60,000 nucleotides of DNA from Adiantum capillus-veneris (Eukaryota; Streptophyta; Polypodiopsida; Polypodiales; Pteridaceae). The notes under the pieces are model-generated. The model had not been told where the DNA came from. It searched no databases and worked only from the letters and a program-made list of their open reading frames with translations. This document shows positions 33,465-45,115 of the stretch, one piece after another; position 1 is the stretch's first letter; each line of letters opens with the position of its first letter. The stretch covers positions 25,990,268-26,050,267 of the forward strand of contig CM043948.1 in NCBI GenBank assembly GCA_014529385.2. The letters are read 5' to 3'. A program made the position numbers and the translations under genes.

Positions 33465-34420
33465 TGTTGACCACTAGGTCAACAACACAACATAACTCAA
33501 GTTTCGTACCAAAGTCTTATATTTTGCGAGTTATGAAATGTTGCGGATTATGGTTATAAATGTCATTTGTAATGAGTAGTTATTCTAGTTCAGAAGCCGG
33601 GGTGCAATGGCACTTCCAGATTGTAAATACAAAGCCATTTGACCCTTTCAACCCCATTTTTAGTTAAACTTAAGGTAGCCTTAGTATATAAGGTACCTAG
33701 GTCATTTTGTAAAGGAGACTTTTAATCATAATCAAAACTTTAGCGCTGCCGTCTCCTGTGTGTGAGAGAGAAAGAGAGAGCGTGAGCTTCATCCTCTCGC
33801 TACACCTGGCTCGCTCAACACATTGGAGATTCGACTACACCATTGCTGTAGGCTCGAGGAGAGCTACGCAACAACGCCAAGCATTCCACGCGAGACGAAG
33901 CGCACACGCCGACGCATCTATGAGCTATTTGTGTCCGTAAGTGTATCAAACGATGTCTGTTTTCTGCGTGCTAGTAGTCTATAGAATCGTGGCGACATAA
34001 GCTACACATAGGTACTCATAAATTTCAGTTTCGGGCACTTTCAAAATTCAGCTCTGTCATCCTACGCGTTTTCCGCAGATGGGTTTAGAGTGAGGGTGTT
34101 GAGTGTAGAAGCTTAGGGACAGGTGTATCCTAGTGAGGGGATGGTGTTCCTTAAGTTTCGTAAGAATTTGGCATGATTAGGCGAGTTACCTTTAGTATGT
34201 GTGTATGTGGCTAGGTGGTGTAGTTTAGAGTAGTGAGGTTCTTGATTGTGGTTTAGTTGGCCTTCCAGAGTGTGGTATGTGTAGGATGGTCTCAGCCTGA
34301 CAAGCTTAAGAGATTTCCTCCGTGTGCCTATCGTGTCATCTGTGTCCTCGATTGACATTATGTTGATCTATGTAGTGTTTGCATGCACTTCATGGGTGTG
34401 TGAGTCGCTCCCATCCAACA
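33465..34420 (+). repeat. E2 5' LTR
   Basis: 956 bp. TATA-like TATATAAGG at about 33685-33693. It contains half of the leader palindrome (CATCCTACGCGTTTTCCGCA near 34060). The partner is 49650-50608 with scattered differences. Confidence 0.9.
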
Positions 34421-34421
34421 T

Positions 34422-34439
34422 TGGCGCCGTTGCCGGGGA
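34422..34439 (+). promoter_or_regulatory. E2 primer-binding site (tRNA-Asp)
   Basis: TGGCGCCGTTGCCGGGGA, one base after the LTR, is complementary to the 3' end of plant tRNA-Asp including CCA. It is the same site as in E1 at 8837, without the copied tRNA. Confidence 0.9.
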
Positions 34440-34963
34440 CACAAGGACCTAAGTAGGTTTCCTACTAACACTCATGTGATGGTTGCTTGATTTAGTTTTG
34501 GCTAAAGAAAGCGTTTTTCTTAAGTGGATCCGGAAGAGGATATTCCATGATCAAGTGGATAGCCAGGAAGCGTGTGTCTTGCCGAGGGTCTGCGACTAGA
34601 TAGGTTTAGTGAGGATCTGTGGATTAGAGTAGTTGGTTGTGGTCGAGTGATTTGTGAGGTGATAAAAGCGTTTACTAGTCCGTATGTGGCAGTGAAGCAT
34701 TTTTCTACTCACAGATGCAAAACCCCATATGATTTGTAGGAGTAGCTTTAGGTCAGTGATCCGATTCTGATCTAGAGCTATTCATCACTGAATTATTTGC
34801 TAAAGTGCTTGATTACATTTGAAATCACGGAAAAGTGTGCTTTTGAGGCTAAAAATGCATTAAACAAGCTTTTGTGGATATTTTTGTATGATTAACTGAT
34901 GTTGTGCATATAAAGGAGCATTTGCAAGGGTTCTGTGAAGAAAACCTGCAATTCTGTAAACAT

Positions 34964-36363
34964 AGACATCCTACGCGTAGGATGTCTCAAGGGGGTTGTG
35001 GAGACCAAATTTGAAAATTCTGACTGCACCAGTGGGTTCAGAGGGTAGGTTTTACCTTAGTAATAGATTGACTTGGGTGTTTTTCCCTATTTTTGTTGAC
35101 CAAAAGCTAAAAGGCGGAGTCAGAAAACGTAAAATTTCAGAAAAGGCTTAAATTGAGTGATTTTTGCATGTTTTTGCAATTGTGAAGCATACTTGCACTT
35201 GCTGAGAGCATCATGGACACTTCAATCTCAAAAAATCAGCAGTAGACATCCTACGCGTAGGATGTCTATAGGGTGATCTGGGCACTTTTTTAAAAATCTG
35301 AGTTTACCAGTGTGTTTAGAAGGTAGGTTTTACCCTGTTTTCACTTGGAAAGTGGAAATTTGACCATATCTTGACAGGATCAGACCAAAAGACGAAAATT
35401 GCCAGACATCCTACCCAAATTGTGCCCAAGGCATAATTTTTGAGACCAAACCATAGGATGGCTTCATGTGCATGTTATACATGATGTTTTGAGTGCATGT
35501 GAGAGTTTTCAGCTCATTTGGGTGAGAAAATTGGGTTTTAAGCAGACTTTAGTATTTTTGACTGAAAAAGGCAAGAACAGCTAGTTTTGGGGTCTTTTGA
35601 CATCCAAATTAAAATCTAAGCATAGCATTGGGTTGCTGACATCAAGGAGAAGTTGTGGGACAAGTCTGGGGTCAAACAGGCCAAAAAGACATCCTACGCG
35701 TAGGATGTCTTTTGTGTGATTTTGGACTCTAAAAAAAATTCTGAGCACAGTGATCAGCACCTTAAGGAGAGTCTGTGGTTCAAATTTTGGTTCATTATGA
35801 GCAAAAAGACATCCTACGCGTAGGATTTCTACTGCATAATTCTGAGACCAAAATTCTACTGTGACCATACATACTGTCATATAGCCTTAGATAAGCATCC
35901 TAGGCAAATTTGGTCCAATTTGGAGTTGATTTGACTGGTGAATTCATCAGAACAGACATCAGGCTTCTGAAGCAGATTCTTAATCATTTGACCAACCTAT
36001 AGGTGTCAAAATCAAAAAGTAAAAATAGCTGCGAGTTTAGCACATCAAGGGGGAGCTACAGTGCAAGTTTGAGCTGAAACAGAGCAAAATGACATCCTAC
36101 GCGTAGGATGTCTCCAGCTTGATTTAGGACTCCAAACCAACCTATGAGCACACCACTGTGATCAACACCTCAAGGAGAAGCTGGGGTGAAAATTTCAAGT
36201 CATTCTGAGCAAAAAGGCATCCTACGCGTAGGATGTCTCAAGGCCACTTTTGACATCCAAACTCAAATCTGAGCATACCATTGTGTTGCTGGACTTAAGG
36301 GGAGTCTCTGGACCAAATTTTGTTAAATTCTGAGCATATAGACATCCTACATGTAGGATGTCT
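34964..36363. repeat. Palindrome CATCCTACGCGTAGGATG repeated in the E2 leader
   Basis: The perfect palindrome, usually extended to 22-24 bp by flanking AGA and TCT, occurs at 34964-34987, 35244-35267, 35687-35710, 35807-35830 (one change), 36091-36112, 36215-36238 (one change) and 36340-36363 (centre ACATGT instead of ACGCGT). A decayed half-copy is at 35404-35414. Spacing is 100-440 bp; between copies shared words recur (TCTGAGCA, AAGGAGAAG, AAATTTTGGT), so whole units of roughly 120 bp may have been duplicated. The half-site also lies in both LTRs. It could be a protein-binding site, a set of RNA hairpins, or the product of unit amplification. Confidence 0.9.
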
Positions 36364-36817
36364 TCAGGCCAGTTTTAGGGTCCAACCATACTTTTGACCA
36401 TACAGAAGTGTCCACAATGTCACACAGATCCCAAATCTTTTTTCAAAATTGAATTTGGATTCATTGTGACCATTCTAAAGTGCATTTCACTGTTTTGGCC
36501 ATAACTTTCACAAATGGTATCGGATCGGAAAAGTTTTTATATCAAAACGTAGCCTGAGAGCGGCCCTACAGACTTAAAGCAAAATTTGATCTAAATGAGT
36601 GCCAATGGCAACCATTTAGTTCAACTTTGAAAAAAACGTCGTTTGAGGCCTCAAAATTCATCCGGAAGTCAGGGGTGTCTAAAAGCAACAATTTGCGAGA
36701 ATTGTGACGAAACGGTTGCGGTTTTGGACATAGTTTCGACTTTTCCCTAACCAAAGCACTTGAACACAATGGACTAAGTCTACTTGAACCAAGCAAAATC
36801 TCTTAAGCCCAGAAATC

Positions 36818-38650
36818 ATGTCTACCCTAGATTCAAACGCAGCTTACACAAGCTTGGAGATCTCGACGATAGAGGAATATCCTCCCACAATGGATCTTCC
36901 AAACTTACAATTGATAAAGACCCATTTTGTTGAGAGAGTTTGGATGATTGGTCATGAGAGTGAAGGACTATATAGATACATTGACGACAATGAGGTCAAT
37001 CTTTATAGGTGCTCAGATCCATACATAGAAGAGATAACGGATTACAAGCTCTTATATGTCTACACATACGGAGTCGACTGTCAATAGAGATCTATAGTTG
37101 TCTACAAGTATGGACGAGAATACGGAGTTGTAGAAAGCACAAATCCACAGACTGTACTAGAAAGAGGTGGACATTTGGTCAATGAAGGACCACAAATGCC
37201 TCCACCAAACACGAGAATTCCTATAGGAGTTCCAAGAAGAGAGCCACCAGGATTCCCTTCAAGAGAGATAACGAGAGAAGGATTGGGAGAGTCTCTGGTT
37301 AGACTTGTAGACAATCGACGAGTTAGACCATCCCAAGTCCAGAAATGGGTAAACAGAAAATACTTCGGAAATAAAGATTCGAGAGATCACGTAGCGGCTT
37401 TTCGAAGAGTGATTAGAGCAGAGGAAGTTTCAGATTTTGCGACACAATTTGCGGGATTTGGATTGACTCTAGAAGATGATGCAACTACATGGTTCGACTT
37501 GGTGGAAAAATGGGATTTTGAGACCCTAGATGAGCTCTTTGAGGTGTTTGTTGAAGAATTCTCGCCAAAAGGCATTGCTCACAACACGGTCTCGCAAATC
37601 CATAGATTCAAACAGAAAGAGAATGAATCAGTACGCAAAGCATCATTACGGCTCAAGAGATATGTTAAGATCTGTCCGAGAGCTGAATTACCTACACAAG
37701 CACGACTAATGTTGATCTTTATCCAGGGAATGAGAGATGAGGGCCTTCAGAAGGATCTGCATATGATAAGGAGGATGACGCTAAACGAGTTGATCAAAGA
37801 AGCTCTTTATCTAGTGGATAACTGTGAGGCATACAAAGAAACGGACTTAAAGAGTCAAGGAGACGACACATCCTCTCAGCACAGTGTTTCACAGATAAGT
37901 GAGGCCATTGCCAAGCCAACGGCACCTATTGATCAAGAAAATCTTATCGACCACTTGGTCAAGAGGTTGATTCGTCTTGTAAGGTTTGATTCGGGAGAGC
38001 CAAAAAGGTGTGAAATTGAGAGAAAATGGACGAACCATACGGGGGAAGAGTGCTATTACAGCATGGAAAATGCTAGGGAGAGGTATGTACAACCTGTTCT
38101 AGAAGCACCTACTCCACCTAGATACATTACGGGGAATGCGCCAGGACAAGTAGGAGTTTTAAGGCCACAACTTGTCTTAGGACAACAACCTCCGCTGCCA
38201 GGTGCTAGAATGCAGGTAGACAGGAGATACATGCCAATGATGGAAGCATCAAATAAACCAACGCCAATACCAGCTACAAGGTGGTATAGCAACCAAAGGG
38301 AGTACTATCCTTCGGAGCAACAAAATGTGAGAGAAACACATGGAGTGGTGAGGCCGGTACAACCTCCACCTCTTGGGTTTCAGTCGAAAGAAAGAAGGTA
38401 TGAAATGGACGAAAGGACATTGAGATTCATTGCAAATAGCGGCTTATTCAGGTCAAAGCTTGCTTATAGCCAAGAGGAAATGCTAAAAGAATCTCCTCAA
38501 CCAGAGACAGATTGTCACAAAAGTCGTGACAACCACTTGGTCAAACAATGTCCTCATACGGAGATCACTGAAGTAAATGCCTATTGTCTTGAGTGTGGCA
38601 TCACTCACTTGATCCCCAATTGCCCGAAAACCAAACCAAATCAGGAAAAT
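36818..38650 (+). pseudogene. gag: E2 Gag with zinc knuckles
   Basis: ATG 36818 opens a frame that crosses one TAG (37085-37087) and then runs to 38860. The first 89 residues are a short N-terminal module. After the stop come Arg/Pro-rich sequence and the capsid-like block: NSRDHVAAFRRV-like start, DDATTWFDLVEKW, FVEEFSPKGIA, SLRLKRYVKICPRAE and MLIFIQGMRDEGL. The first zinc knuckle is decayed (CHKSRDNHLVKQC, third position Ser). The second, CLECGITHLIPNC (38585-38623), is intact. Near 38650 a frameshift occurs, since the homologous continuation (VPVQVVTRAQ, E1 VPVNVLTRSM) is in another frame from 38659. The Gag coat would package the element's RNA. Confidence 0.75.
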
Positions 38651-38658
38651 AACGACAA

Positions 38659-39081
38659 ATGTATCAGGAAAATGAAAATGTCGTACCAGTTCAAGTGGTT
38701 ACGAGAGCACAAGCTCAAAAGAAAACTGATGAGAATCCAGAGACAAAGAACACGGAAAGTGATACGAGTCCAAAGACAGATGATGGACCAAAGACAGACG
38801 TACCTAGTCAGAAAAACAAGAGCAAACAAAATAGTTGGAAAGCTAGAAAGACTAGGATGAAAGCACGCAAGGAACGAGAGCAAAAATCCCTAGCTGAGAA
38901 GCTTACCGAAGCTGAGGAGAAGATAAAACAACATGAGGAAAAGGAGGCACCTTATCTTACACAGATGGTTAAACCTCCAGAAGAACCATCCACGGATGAG
39001 AAACCGAGAAGTGCTAGTTCAGGAGGATCTGTGTTGGCAGAGAAGTTTAATGAGACATTAGATGCCCTCTTGAAAGCCTAT
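38659..39081 (+). pseudogene. E2 linker between knuckles and protease, left of the E3 insertion
   Basis: 140 residues rich in Lys, Glu, Thr and Pro with a likely coiled coil (LAEKLTEAEEKIKQHEEKE). It stops at KAY where E3 has inserted. Because E3 plus its 5-bp duplication is flanked at codon boundaries, the frame resumes exactly at 45313 with DVRLKNN. Confidence 0.75.
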
Positions 39082-39273
39082 TGTTGGGGTATAAAGCCCA
39101 ATGTGGTCGCCCAGGTAAGTGGACGGGCCGCCAGGTATGTACACATATTCTTTTGTAAAAACCTAATAAGAACTCACTATGCTCTACAAATTACAGTAGA
39201 GCGAGTTCACCATATCGTCGTGCTCTTCTTCTCGCACTCTCTCGCGTCCCACTTCCGCTCGTACTCCTTCAAC

Positions 39274-39287
39274 TGGTATCAGAGCTC
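39274..39287 (+). promoter_or_regulatory. E3 primer-binding site (initiator tRNA-Met)
   Basis: TGGTATCAGAGCTC lies two bases after the 5' LTR end and is complementary to the 3' end of plant initiator tRNA-Met. Confidence 0.93.
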
Positions 39288-40367
39288 AGATCGAGGCTCG
39301 GGGCAGCACTGCAGGAGTCTAGAGTCACCAACTCAGATTGGAGTGAAATAAGACAGGTGAAGACACGGCCCCAAATCTTGTGGGTAAGCTCGAAGGGCTC
39401 GGTGTTGTCAGAATTTCATTCTGAGGTCATCTCGGCCACCGTTCGGCTTCGACAAAGGTCTGCGCAGGCCATTTTCCACTACGTGGTCTCGATGGGTGCA
39501 GATCCGACTCTGCAAATTTGGGGTTTTCGGCCTACGACTGCAGGTGCTGAGGATATCGACACTCCCAGAGTGTTGATTTGTGGCTGTCTACACATCGAAG
39601 GACGGCTCACAGTTCTTGGAGGCGTGTCACATACGACACGGGCGCATCTACACACAGACTGTAGGTGACATCCACTAGTTCATCAGGTAGCTTGTGTTTG
39701 CTGCTTGATATTCCAGATCTCATCCTGACATTGCAAGTACTTCCACATGGGATGTATTGTCAGAGATGATGGATGTCTGTTGAGGGTTTGCTGGCTGTGA
39801 GTCACGCAGCAAACAACCGGGGCGGAGGTTACATCATACAGTGGGAAATTTGTGGATGTATGACTTTGTGGGAAGTCTATGTACTCTCAGATTTACTGAA
39901 GCCTTTGTTGAGGGTCGAGTGAGGTTTTATTGAGCTGGGGGATTCTCGAATGTTGAGATCCTTTCGGTGATACAGGTCTTGGAGCGATCCCTCGAGCACC
40001 CTTAGATAGGCAGCTAGGATGTATTGAGTGTGAGTTAGACAGGTGGGATTGCATCTTTGCTTTACTTCCATTGAGGCATTGTCGCAGTCTATGCTTACAG
40101 GACAGTGACAGGACAGTCAGAGACAATACAGGTGCAGGACAAGTTTACCCACAGCTTACAGTGTCAGAGAGACAGTGTTTTTTGAGCTGTTTTTTGGTCT
40201 GTTTTTGAGTACACCAGAGCCATTTTACAAAGGAGACTCTGCCGAAATTTCTGTAGAATCTGAAGCTTTCTTGGTTCATTTGACAGGTTGATATTGGTTC
40301 AGAGGTCAGTTTATAGGGGAAACTGCCGAATTTTTTCCAGGAAAGTAAACCACTGTGAAGCCTAGCT
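39288..40367 (+). other. E3 leader
   Basis: About 1.1 kb of untranslated sequence between the binding site and Gag. No coding motif recognised; the short frame at 39357-39668 has none. Confidence 0.6.
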
Positions 40368-41315
40368 ATGGCTGGATCACAGGACACTGCTCTTTACAAT
40401 ATCAAGAAGCTGGATGAAACCAATTTCCCATTGTGGAAGAAGCATATTTGGCACGTGTTGGTACAAAAGAAGCAGATAAAACCTATAAAGCTCAAGGGGA
40501 TTAAACCAGAAGATATAGACGAAGATGAATGGAGCGAAATGGATGAATTGGCACTTTCTACCATTATGCTGACTTTGGCAAAAAGAGTTTACTTCAATGT
40601 AGCAGACGAGATGTCGGCTTATCAAGCATGGATAAAGCTTAGTGATCTTTATGAGAAGCAGAGTGCATCTTCACAGGTATACTGGCTTAAGAAGCTTGTT
40701 GACTTGAAGATGAAAGAAGGGACACCTATGTCCAATCATCTGAATGAATTCAACACCATCTATAGTCAGTTGTCAGCTCAAGGTGTCAAGTTTGATGAAC
40801 CTGTTAGAGCTATGTTCCTGTTGATCACATTGCCGGAAAGTTGGGACACTTTTCGCACAGCTTTGAGTAATTCTGCACCTCCAGATGGTTTGAACATAGC
40901 AGGTGTAGAAGGAAGTCTGCTTACTGAAGAAACCAATAGAAAGACAATGGAAAAAGGCAAAGGAACAAACTTAGTTGTCAAGGGAAGGACCAAAGAAAAG
41001 TACAAAGGTGGAAAGAGGAATCAGTCTCGTAGCAAGTCCCACAGTGCTAAAGGCAAGAGTGACATAGAATGCTACCATTGTGGCAAGAAGGGTCACATGA
41101 AAAGAGACTGCAGAGAATGGAAAGCAGAAAAAGGCAAAGAGAAAGCTGAAGACCATGGTGAGAAGAACAAATCCTCAGTGAAGATTCAAGAAATAAATGT
41201 GACAAATACTGTTGCAGAAGATGACAATCTAGTGTTAGGAGACATCTACTTCTTGAAGAATACAATGGACTCAGCTCTTCTTACAGCATCTGATGGAAAT
41301 GCACTGAGTGACTAG
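40368..41315 (+). CDS. gag: E3 Gag
   Basis: 315 residues from ATG 40368 (MAGSQDTALYNIKKLDETNF). NFPLWKKHI, AYQAWIKLSDLYEKQSASS and LTLPESW-like LLITLPESWDTF are the copia UBN2-type Gag signature. A basic tail precedes the single knuckle CYHCGKKGHMKRDC. TAG at 41313-41315 stops the frame just before IIDSGAS, where relatives have Trp, so Gag and Pol were one frame until a TGG to TAG change. Particle coat and RNA binding. Confidence 0.88.
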   Translation: MAGSQDTALYNIKKLDETNFPLWKKHIWHVLVQKKQIKPIKLKGIKPEDIDEDEWSEMDELALSTIMLTLAKRVYFNVADEMSAYQAWIKLSDLYEKQSASSQVYWLKKLVDLKMKEGTPMSNHLNEFNTIYSQLSAQGVKFDEPVRAMFLLITLPESWDTFRTALSNSAPPDGLNIAGVEGSLLTEETNRKTMEKGKGTNLVVKGRTKEKYKGGKRNQSRSKSHSAKGKSDIECYHCGKKGHMKRDCREWKAEKGKEKAEDHGEKNKSSVKIQEINVTNTVAEDDNLVLGDIYFLKNTMDSALLTASDGNALSD

Positions 41316-43475
41316 ATTATAGACTCAGGGGCATCACTTCATGTGTCTCCAAACAAGGAGTGGTTTACCTCTTATGTGACCACTAAAGATCATGTTCGGC
41401 TAGGCAATGGGAAGACATGTGAGATCTTAGGTGTTGGAGATGTTCAATTGAAGTTTCAGAATGGCTCTTCTTTCACACTAAAGAATGTGAGACATGTTCC
41501 CGCAATTACAAAGAGCTTGATCAGCACAGGTTTACTTGATGATGCTGGCTACGTCACCACTTTTGGACAGAACATGTGGAAGATATCCAAGGGTTCTATG
41601 ACAGTAGCACATGGAGTAAAGTCTAGAGGACTTTACATGATTTATGTATCAAATGTCTCTAAAAATGTAATCAATGTAACCGAGCAGCCGAACGTTTCTT
41701 TGTGGCATAGCCGGTTAGGACATACGTCCAAGAAAGGAATGGAAATCTTGTCTCGTTCTGGTTATTTTCCTGGCTTTTCATTTAATGATTTTGAATTATG
41801 TGAACATTGTCTGTATGGTAAGCAAACACAGCAGCCACATAAGCATAGAAGCAGTAGAAGAGATACACAGTTGGCACTTGTTCATAGTGATTTGTGTGGA
41901 CCTATGCCTAACCTATCTCTAGGGGGAGCTTCTTACTTTATGACATTTATAGATGATTACTCGAGGAAAGTATGGGTTTACTTTCTCAAGCACAAGGATG
42001 AAGCGTTTAGTGTTTTCAAAACGTTTGTGACACTTGTGGAGAATCAGAGTGGCAAGAAGCTTAAATGCTTACGCACTGACAATGGTGGAGAGTATGTTTC
42101 AAAGGCCTTTCAGGACTTTTGTGAGTCAAAAGGTATAAAACGTGAACTTACTGCTCCTTACAATCCTCCTCAAAATGGTGTTGCTGAGAGGATGAATAGG
42201 ACCATACAAGAGAAGGTCAGAAGTATGTTGTCTAATGCAGAGCTGCCAAATGGGTTTTGGGATGAAGCTGTATCAACAGCTATTCATCTTGTAAATAGAT
42301 ATCCTAGCAAGGTTTTGCAGAAGGATTCAGTGCTAGAGATGGTATGGTCAGGAAAAATGCCCTCATACAAGCATCTCAGAGTATTTGGCTGTGAGGCATA
42401 TACTCACGTTCCAAAGGAATTTAGGAACAAACTTGAGCCAAAGAGTAGAAAGTGCATCTTTCTAGGCTATGGTAATTCTGGTGAGATGGGGTACAGACTT
42501 TGGGATCCCGAATCCAGAAAGGTTGTCCGCAGCAATGATGTTCACTTTAATGAATCCAAATATCATTCTAAACCAGAGAGGGTTGAGGAGATTAGAAGAG
42601 TTGTCTTCCAAGAAGATGGACCTGCACGTGCAAGACAAAATGTCAGGGCTCAAGAGGAGCAAGGACATGATAGATTGGAACCACAGGTTGTGGCTGAGCC
42701 TGAGCCACCTATTGTGCGTAGATCTGGACGTGTTACGCGACCTCCTGATAGGTTTGTTCCATCTATGAACTATGTCATGTTGACTGATTGCAATGAGCCT
42801 TCATGTTACAAGGAAGCAGTGCAAATGAAGGACTCCGGGAATTGGCAATTGTCCATGCAGTCAGAGATGACAGCTCTGCATAAAAACAAGACATGGAAGC
42901 TAGTTAAATTACCACAGGGCAAAAAGGCTCTACCTTGTAAATGGGTTTACATGTATAAGATCACCGCTCATGATAGTCAGCCAAAGTACAAAGCAAGGCT
43001 TGTTGCCAAGGGCTTTAAGCGAGAACAAGGCATTGACTTTGATGAAGTCTTCTCTCCGGTGGTCAAGATGACTACATTGAGATGCTTTCTTGCATTGGTT
43101 GCCATATTAGATTTGGTGTTGCACCAAATGGATGTCAAGACAGCGTTCTTGCATGGTGATTTAGATGTGGAAATTTACATGCAGCAGCCAGAAGGGTTTG
43201 TTGAGAAAGGCAAGGAAGATTGGGTATGCCAGTTGTTAAAGAGTCTTTATGGCTTAAAACAATCACCGGGGGCATGGTACCATAAATTCCACAAGTTTAT
43301 GCTTTCTCAAGGCTACAAACGTAGTGAGTTCGATCACTGTCTATATACAAAGAAGGCTAAGGATGGTAGTTGGCTGATCCTTATTTTGTATGTGGATGAC
43401 ATGTTGATTGCTAGCAAGCACTTGGAAGAAATTTCAGCTTTGAAGTCAAAGATGCTTGGAAATCGTTTGACATGA
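41316..43475 (+). pseudogene. pol: E3 protease-integrase-reverse transcriptase
   Basis: In frame with Gag beyond the TAG. Protease motif IIDSGAS (Asp 41322-41324). The integrase zinc finger is LWHSRLGHTS...CEHCLYGKQ. Its catalytic core has D in VHSDLCGP, D in TDNGGEY and E in NGVAERMN. RT spans WVYMYKITAHDSQPKYKARL, then MDVKTAFLHGDL and ILYVDDMLI (YVDD near 43389). TGA at 43473-43475 after SKMLGNRLT ends it, about 55 residues short of the expected RT/RNase H linker. The missing piece is lost by deletion, because the next sequence is already near RNase H. Protease cuts the polyprotein, RT copies RNA and integrase inserts cDNA; this copy cannot make a full Pol. Confidence 0.88.
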
Positions 43476-43482
43476 AAGACTT

Positions 43483-43843
43483 TTGTTGAGTGCAAGTCAT
43501 ATACTTAGCAAACAAGATTGTCCTGTGTCTGAGGAAGAACAGGCTGAAATGGATAAGATTTCATATGCGTCTGCAGTGGGTAGTTTGATGTATGCAATGA
43601 TTGCTACTCGCCCAGACATTGCATTTGCAGTGGGAGTAGTAAGTCGATACATGTCAAACCCAGGCAAGAAACATTGGGAGGCAGTGAAAGGAATATTGAG
43701 ATACCTGAAAGCTACAAAGAGTATGCGTATATGCTATGGGAGTTAGGAGCTAAGTGTAAAGAGTTTTACAGACTCAGATTATGCAGGTGACTTAGACAAC
43801 CGAAGGTCTACGTCAGGGTATGTCTTTACATTGGCTGGTGGAG
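43483..43843 (+). pseudogene. E3 RT-RNase H connection, first copy
   Basis: Begins KQDCPVSEEEQAEM, then ASAVGSLMYAMIATRPDIAF and LRYLKATKSM, the conserved link before RNase H in copia elements, with TAG at 43744-43746. FTDSDYAGDL and [10 protein letters not shown] begin RNase H. It ends at the 8-base word TGGTGGAG (43836-43843), where the sequence jumps to integrase. Confidence 0.85.
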
Positions 43844-44133
43844 AGTATGTTTCAAAGGCCTTTCAGGACTTTTGTGAGTCAAAAGGTATAAAACGTGAAC
43901 TTACTGCTCCTTACAATCCTCCTCAAAATGGTGTTGCTGAGAGGATGAATAGGACCATACAAGAGAAGGTCGGAAGTATGTTGTCTAATGCACAGCTGCC
44001 AAATGGGTTTTGGGCTGAAGCTGTATCAACAGCTGTTCATCTTGTAAATAGATCTCCTAGCAAGGTTTTGCAGAAGGATTCAGTGCCAGAGATGGTATGG
44101 TCAGGTAAAATGCCCTCATACAAGCATCTCAAA
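43836..44133 (+). repeat. Misplaced second copy of the integrase core
   Basis: Matches 42083-42381 with a few changes (EYVSKAFQDFCES...NGVAERMN...MPSYKHLK). The first catalytic Asp region is absent. It starts at TGGTGGAG, shared by integrase (42083-42090) and RNase H (44490-44497), and ends where sequence near 43490 resumes (ACTTAGCAAACAAG). Confidence 0.9.
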
Positions 44134-44840
44134 GTTCCATTGCCACCATATGTGAAACTTAGCAAACAAGATTGTCCTGTGTCTGAGGAAGAACAGGCTG
44201 AAATGGATAAGATTCCATATGCGTCTGCAGTGGGTAGTTTGATGTATGCAATGATTGCTACTTGCCCAGAAATTGCATTTGCAGTGGGAGTAGTAAGTCG
44301 ATACATGTCAAACCCAGGCAAGAAACATTGGGAGGCAGTGAAAGGAATATTGAGATACCTGAAAGCTACAAAGAGTATGCGTATATGCTATGGGAGTCAG
44401 GAGCTAAGTGTAAAGGGTTTTACAGACTGAGATTATGCAGGTGACTTAGACAACCGAAGGTCTACGTCAGGGTATGTCTTTACATTGGCTGGTGGAGCAG
44501 TATCATGGCGTTCTAGATTACAAGATTGTGTTAATCAGTCTACTACAGAGGCTGAATATGTTGCAGCATCAGAGGCATGCAAAGAATCAATTTGGCTTAA
44601 TCAACTAGTAACAGATTTGGGAATCAAAGAAGAGATGCCTGTGTTATATTGTGATAGTCAAAGTGCTATAAAATTGGCTCGGAATCTAGTTTATCACTCA
44701 AAGACAAAGAATGTGGATGTGAAGGATCATTTCATCAGGGAAATGCTCGAGGATAAGCAACTTCAGCTTGTCAAAGTTCACACCACAGAAAATCCTGCTG
44801 ATCTACTTACAAAAGGACTTCCCTCAGAGAGCTTTGCGCC
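44134..44840 (+). pseudogene. E3 RNase H, second and fuller copy
   Basis: Repeats KQDCPVSEEEQAEM to [10 protein letters not shown], with a TGA at 44428-44430 (FTD then stop, first copy has Ser). It continues through [20 protein letters not shown] (RNase H Glu/Asp region), [30 protein letters not shown] and [15 protein letters not shown], the normal copia C-terminus. This gives a full RNase H fold minus the nonsense codon. Confidence 0.85.
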
Positions 44841-44998
44841 GAATCTAGTTTATTATCACAAAAGACAAAGAATGTGATGTGCAGGATCATTTCATCAGGG
44901 AAATGCTCGAGGATAAGCAACTTCAGCTTGTCAAAGTTCACACCACAGAAAATCCTGCTGATCTACTTACAAAAGGACTTCCCTCAGAGAGCTTTGCG
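44682..44998 (+). repeat. 159-bp tandem duplication at the E3 Pol C-terminus
   Basis: GAATCTAGTTTAT begins units at 44682 and 44841. The second unit has small indels (TTATTATCACAAAAGAC) and loses the frame, then repeats [20 protein letters not shown] to SESFA. Confidence 0.9.
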
Positions 44999-45115
44999 CA
45001 TTTTCGCAAGCAGTTAGGTGTAGGTAGTACATCACTTCTCTACATCTCTTGTATATTAGCTGTATAGTAGCTTCTCTCACATTTAAAGTACCACATTGGT
45101 CTTTAAGTGGGAGGT

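Noticed and set aside
34964-36363. CRISPR-like array of palindromic repeats
   Set aside because: Spacing is irregular, spacers are related to each other, and it lies in the leader of a eukaryotic retrotransposon.
43831-44430. A separate 199-codon integrase-like gene
   Set aside because: It is a rearranged piece of E3 joining integrase and RT-RNase H sequence at an 8-base homology.
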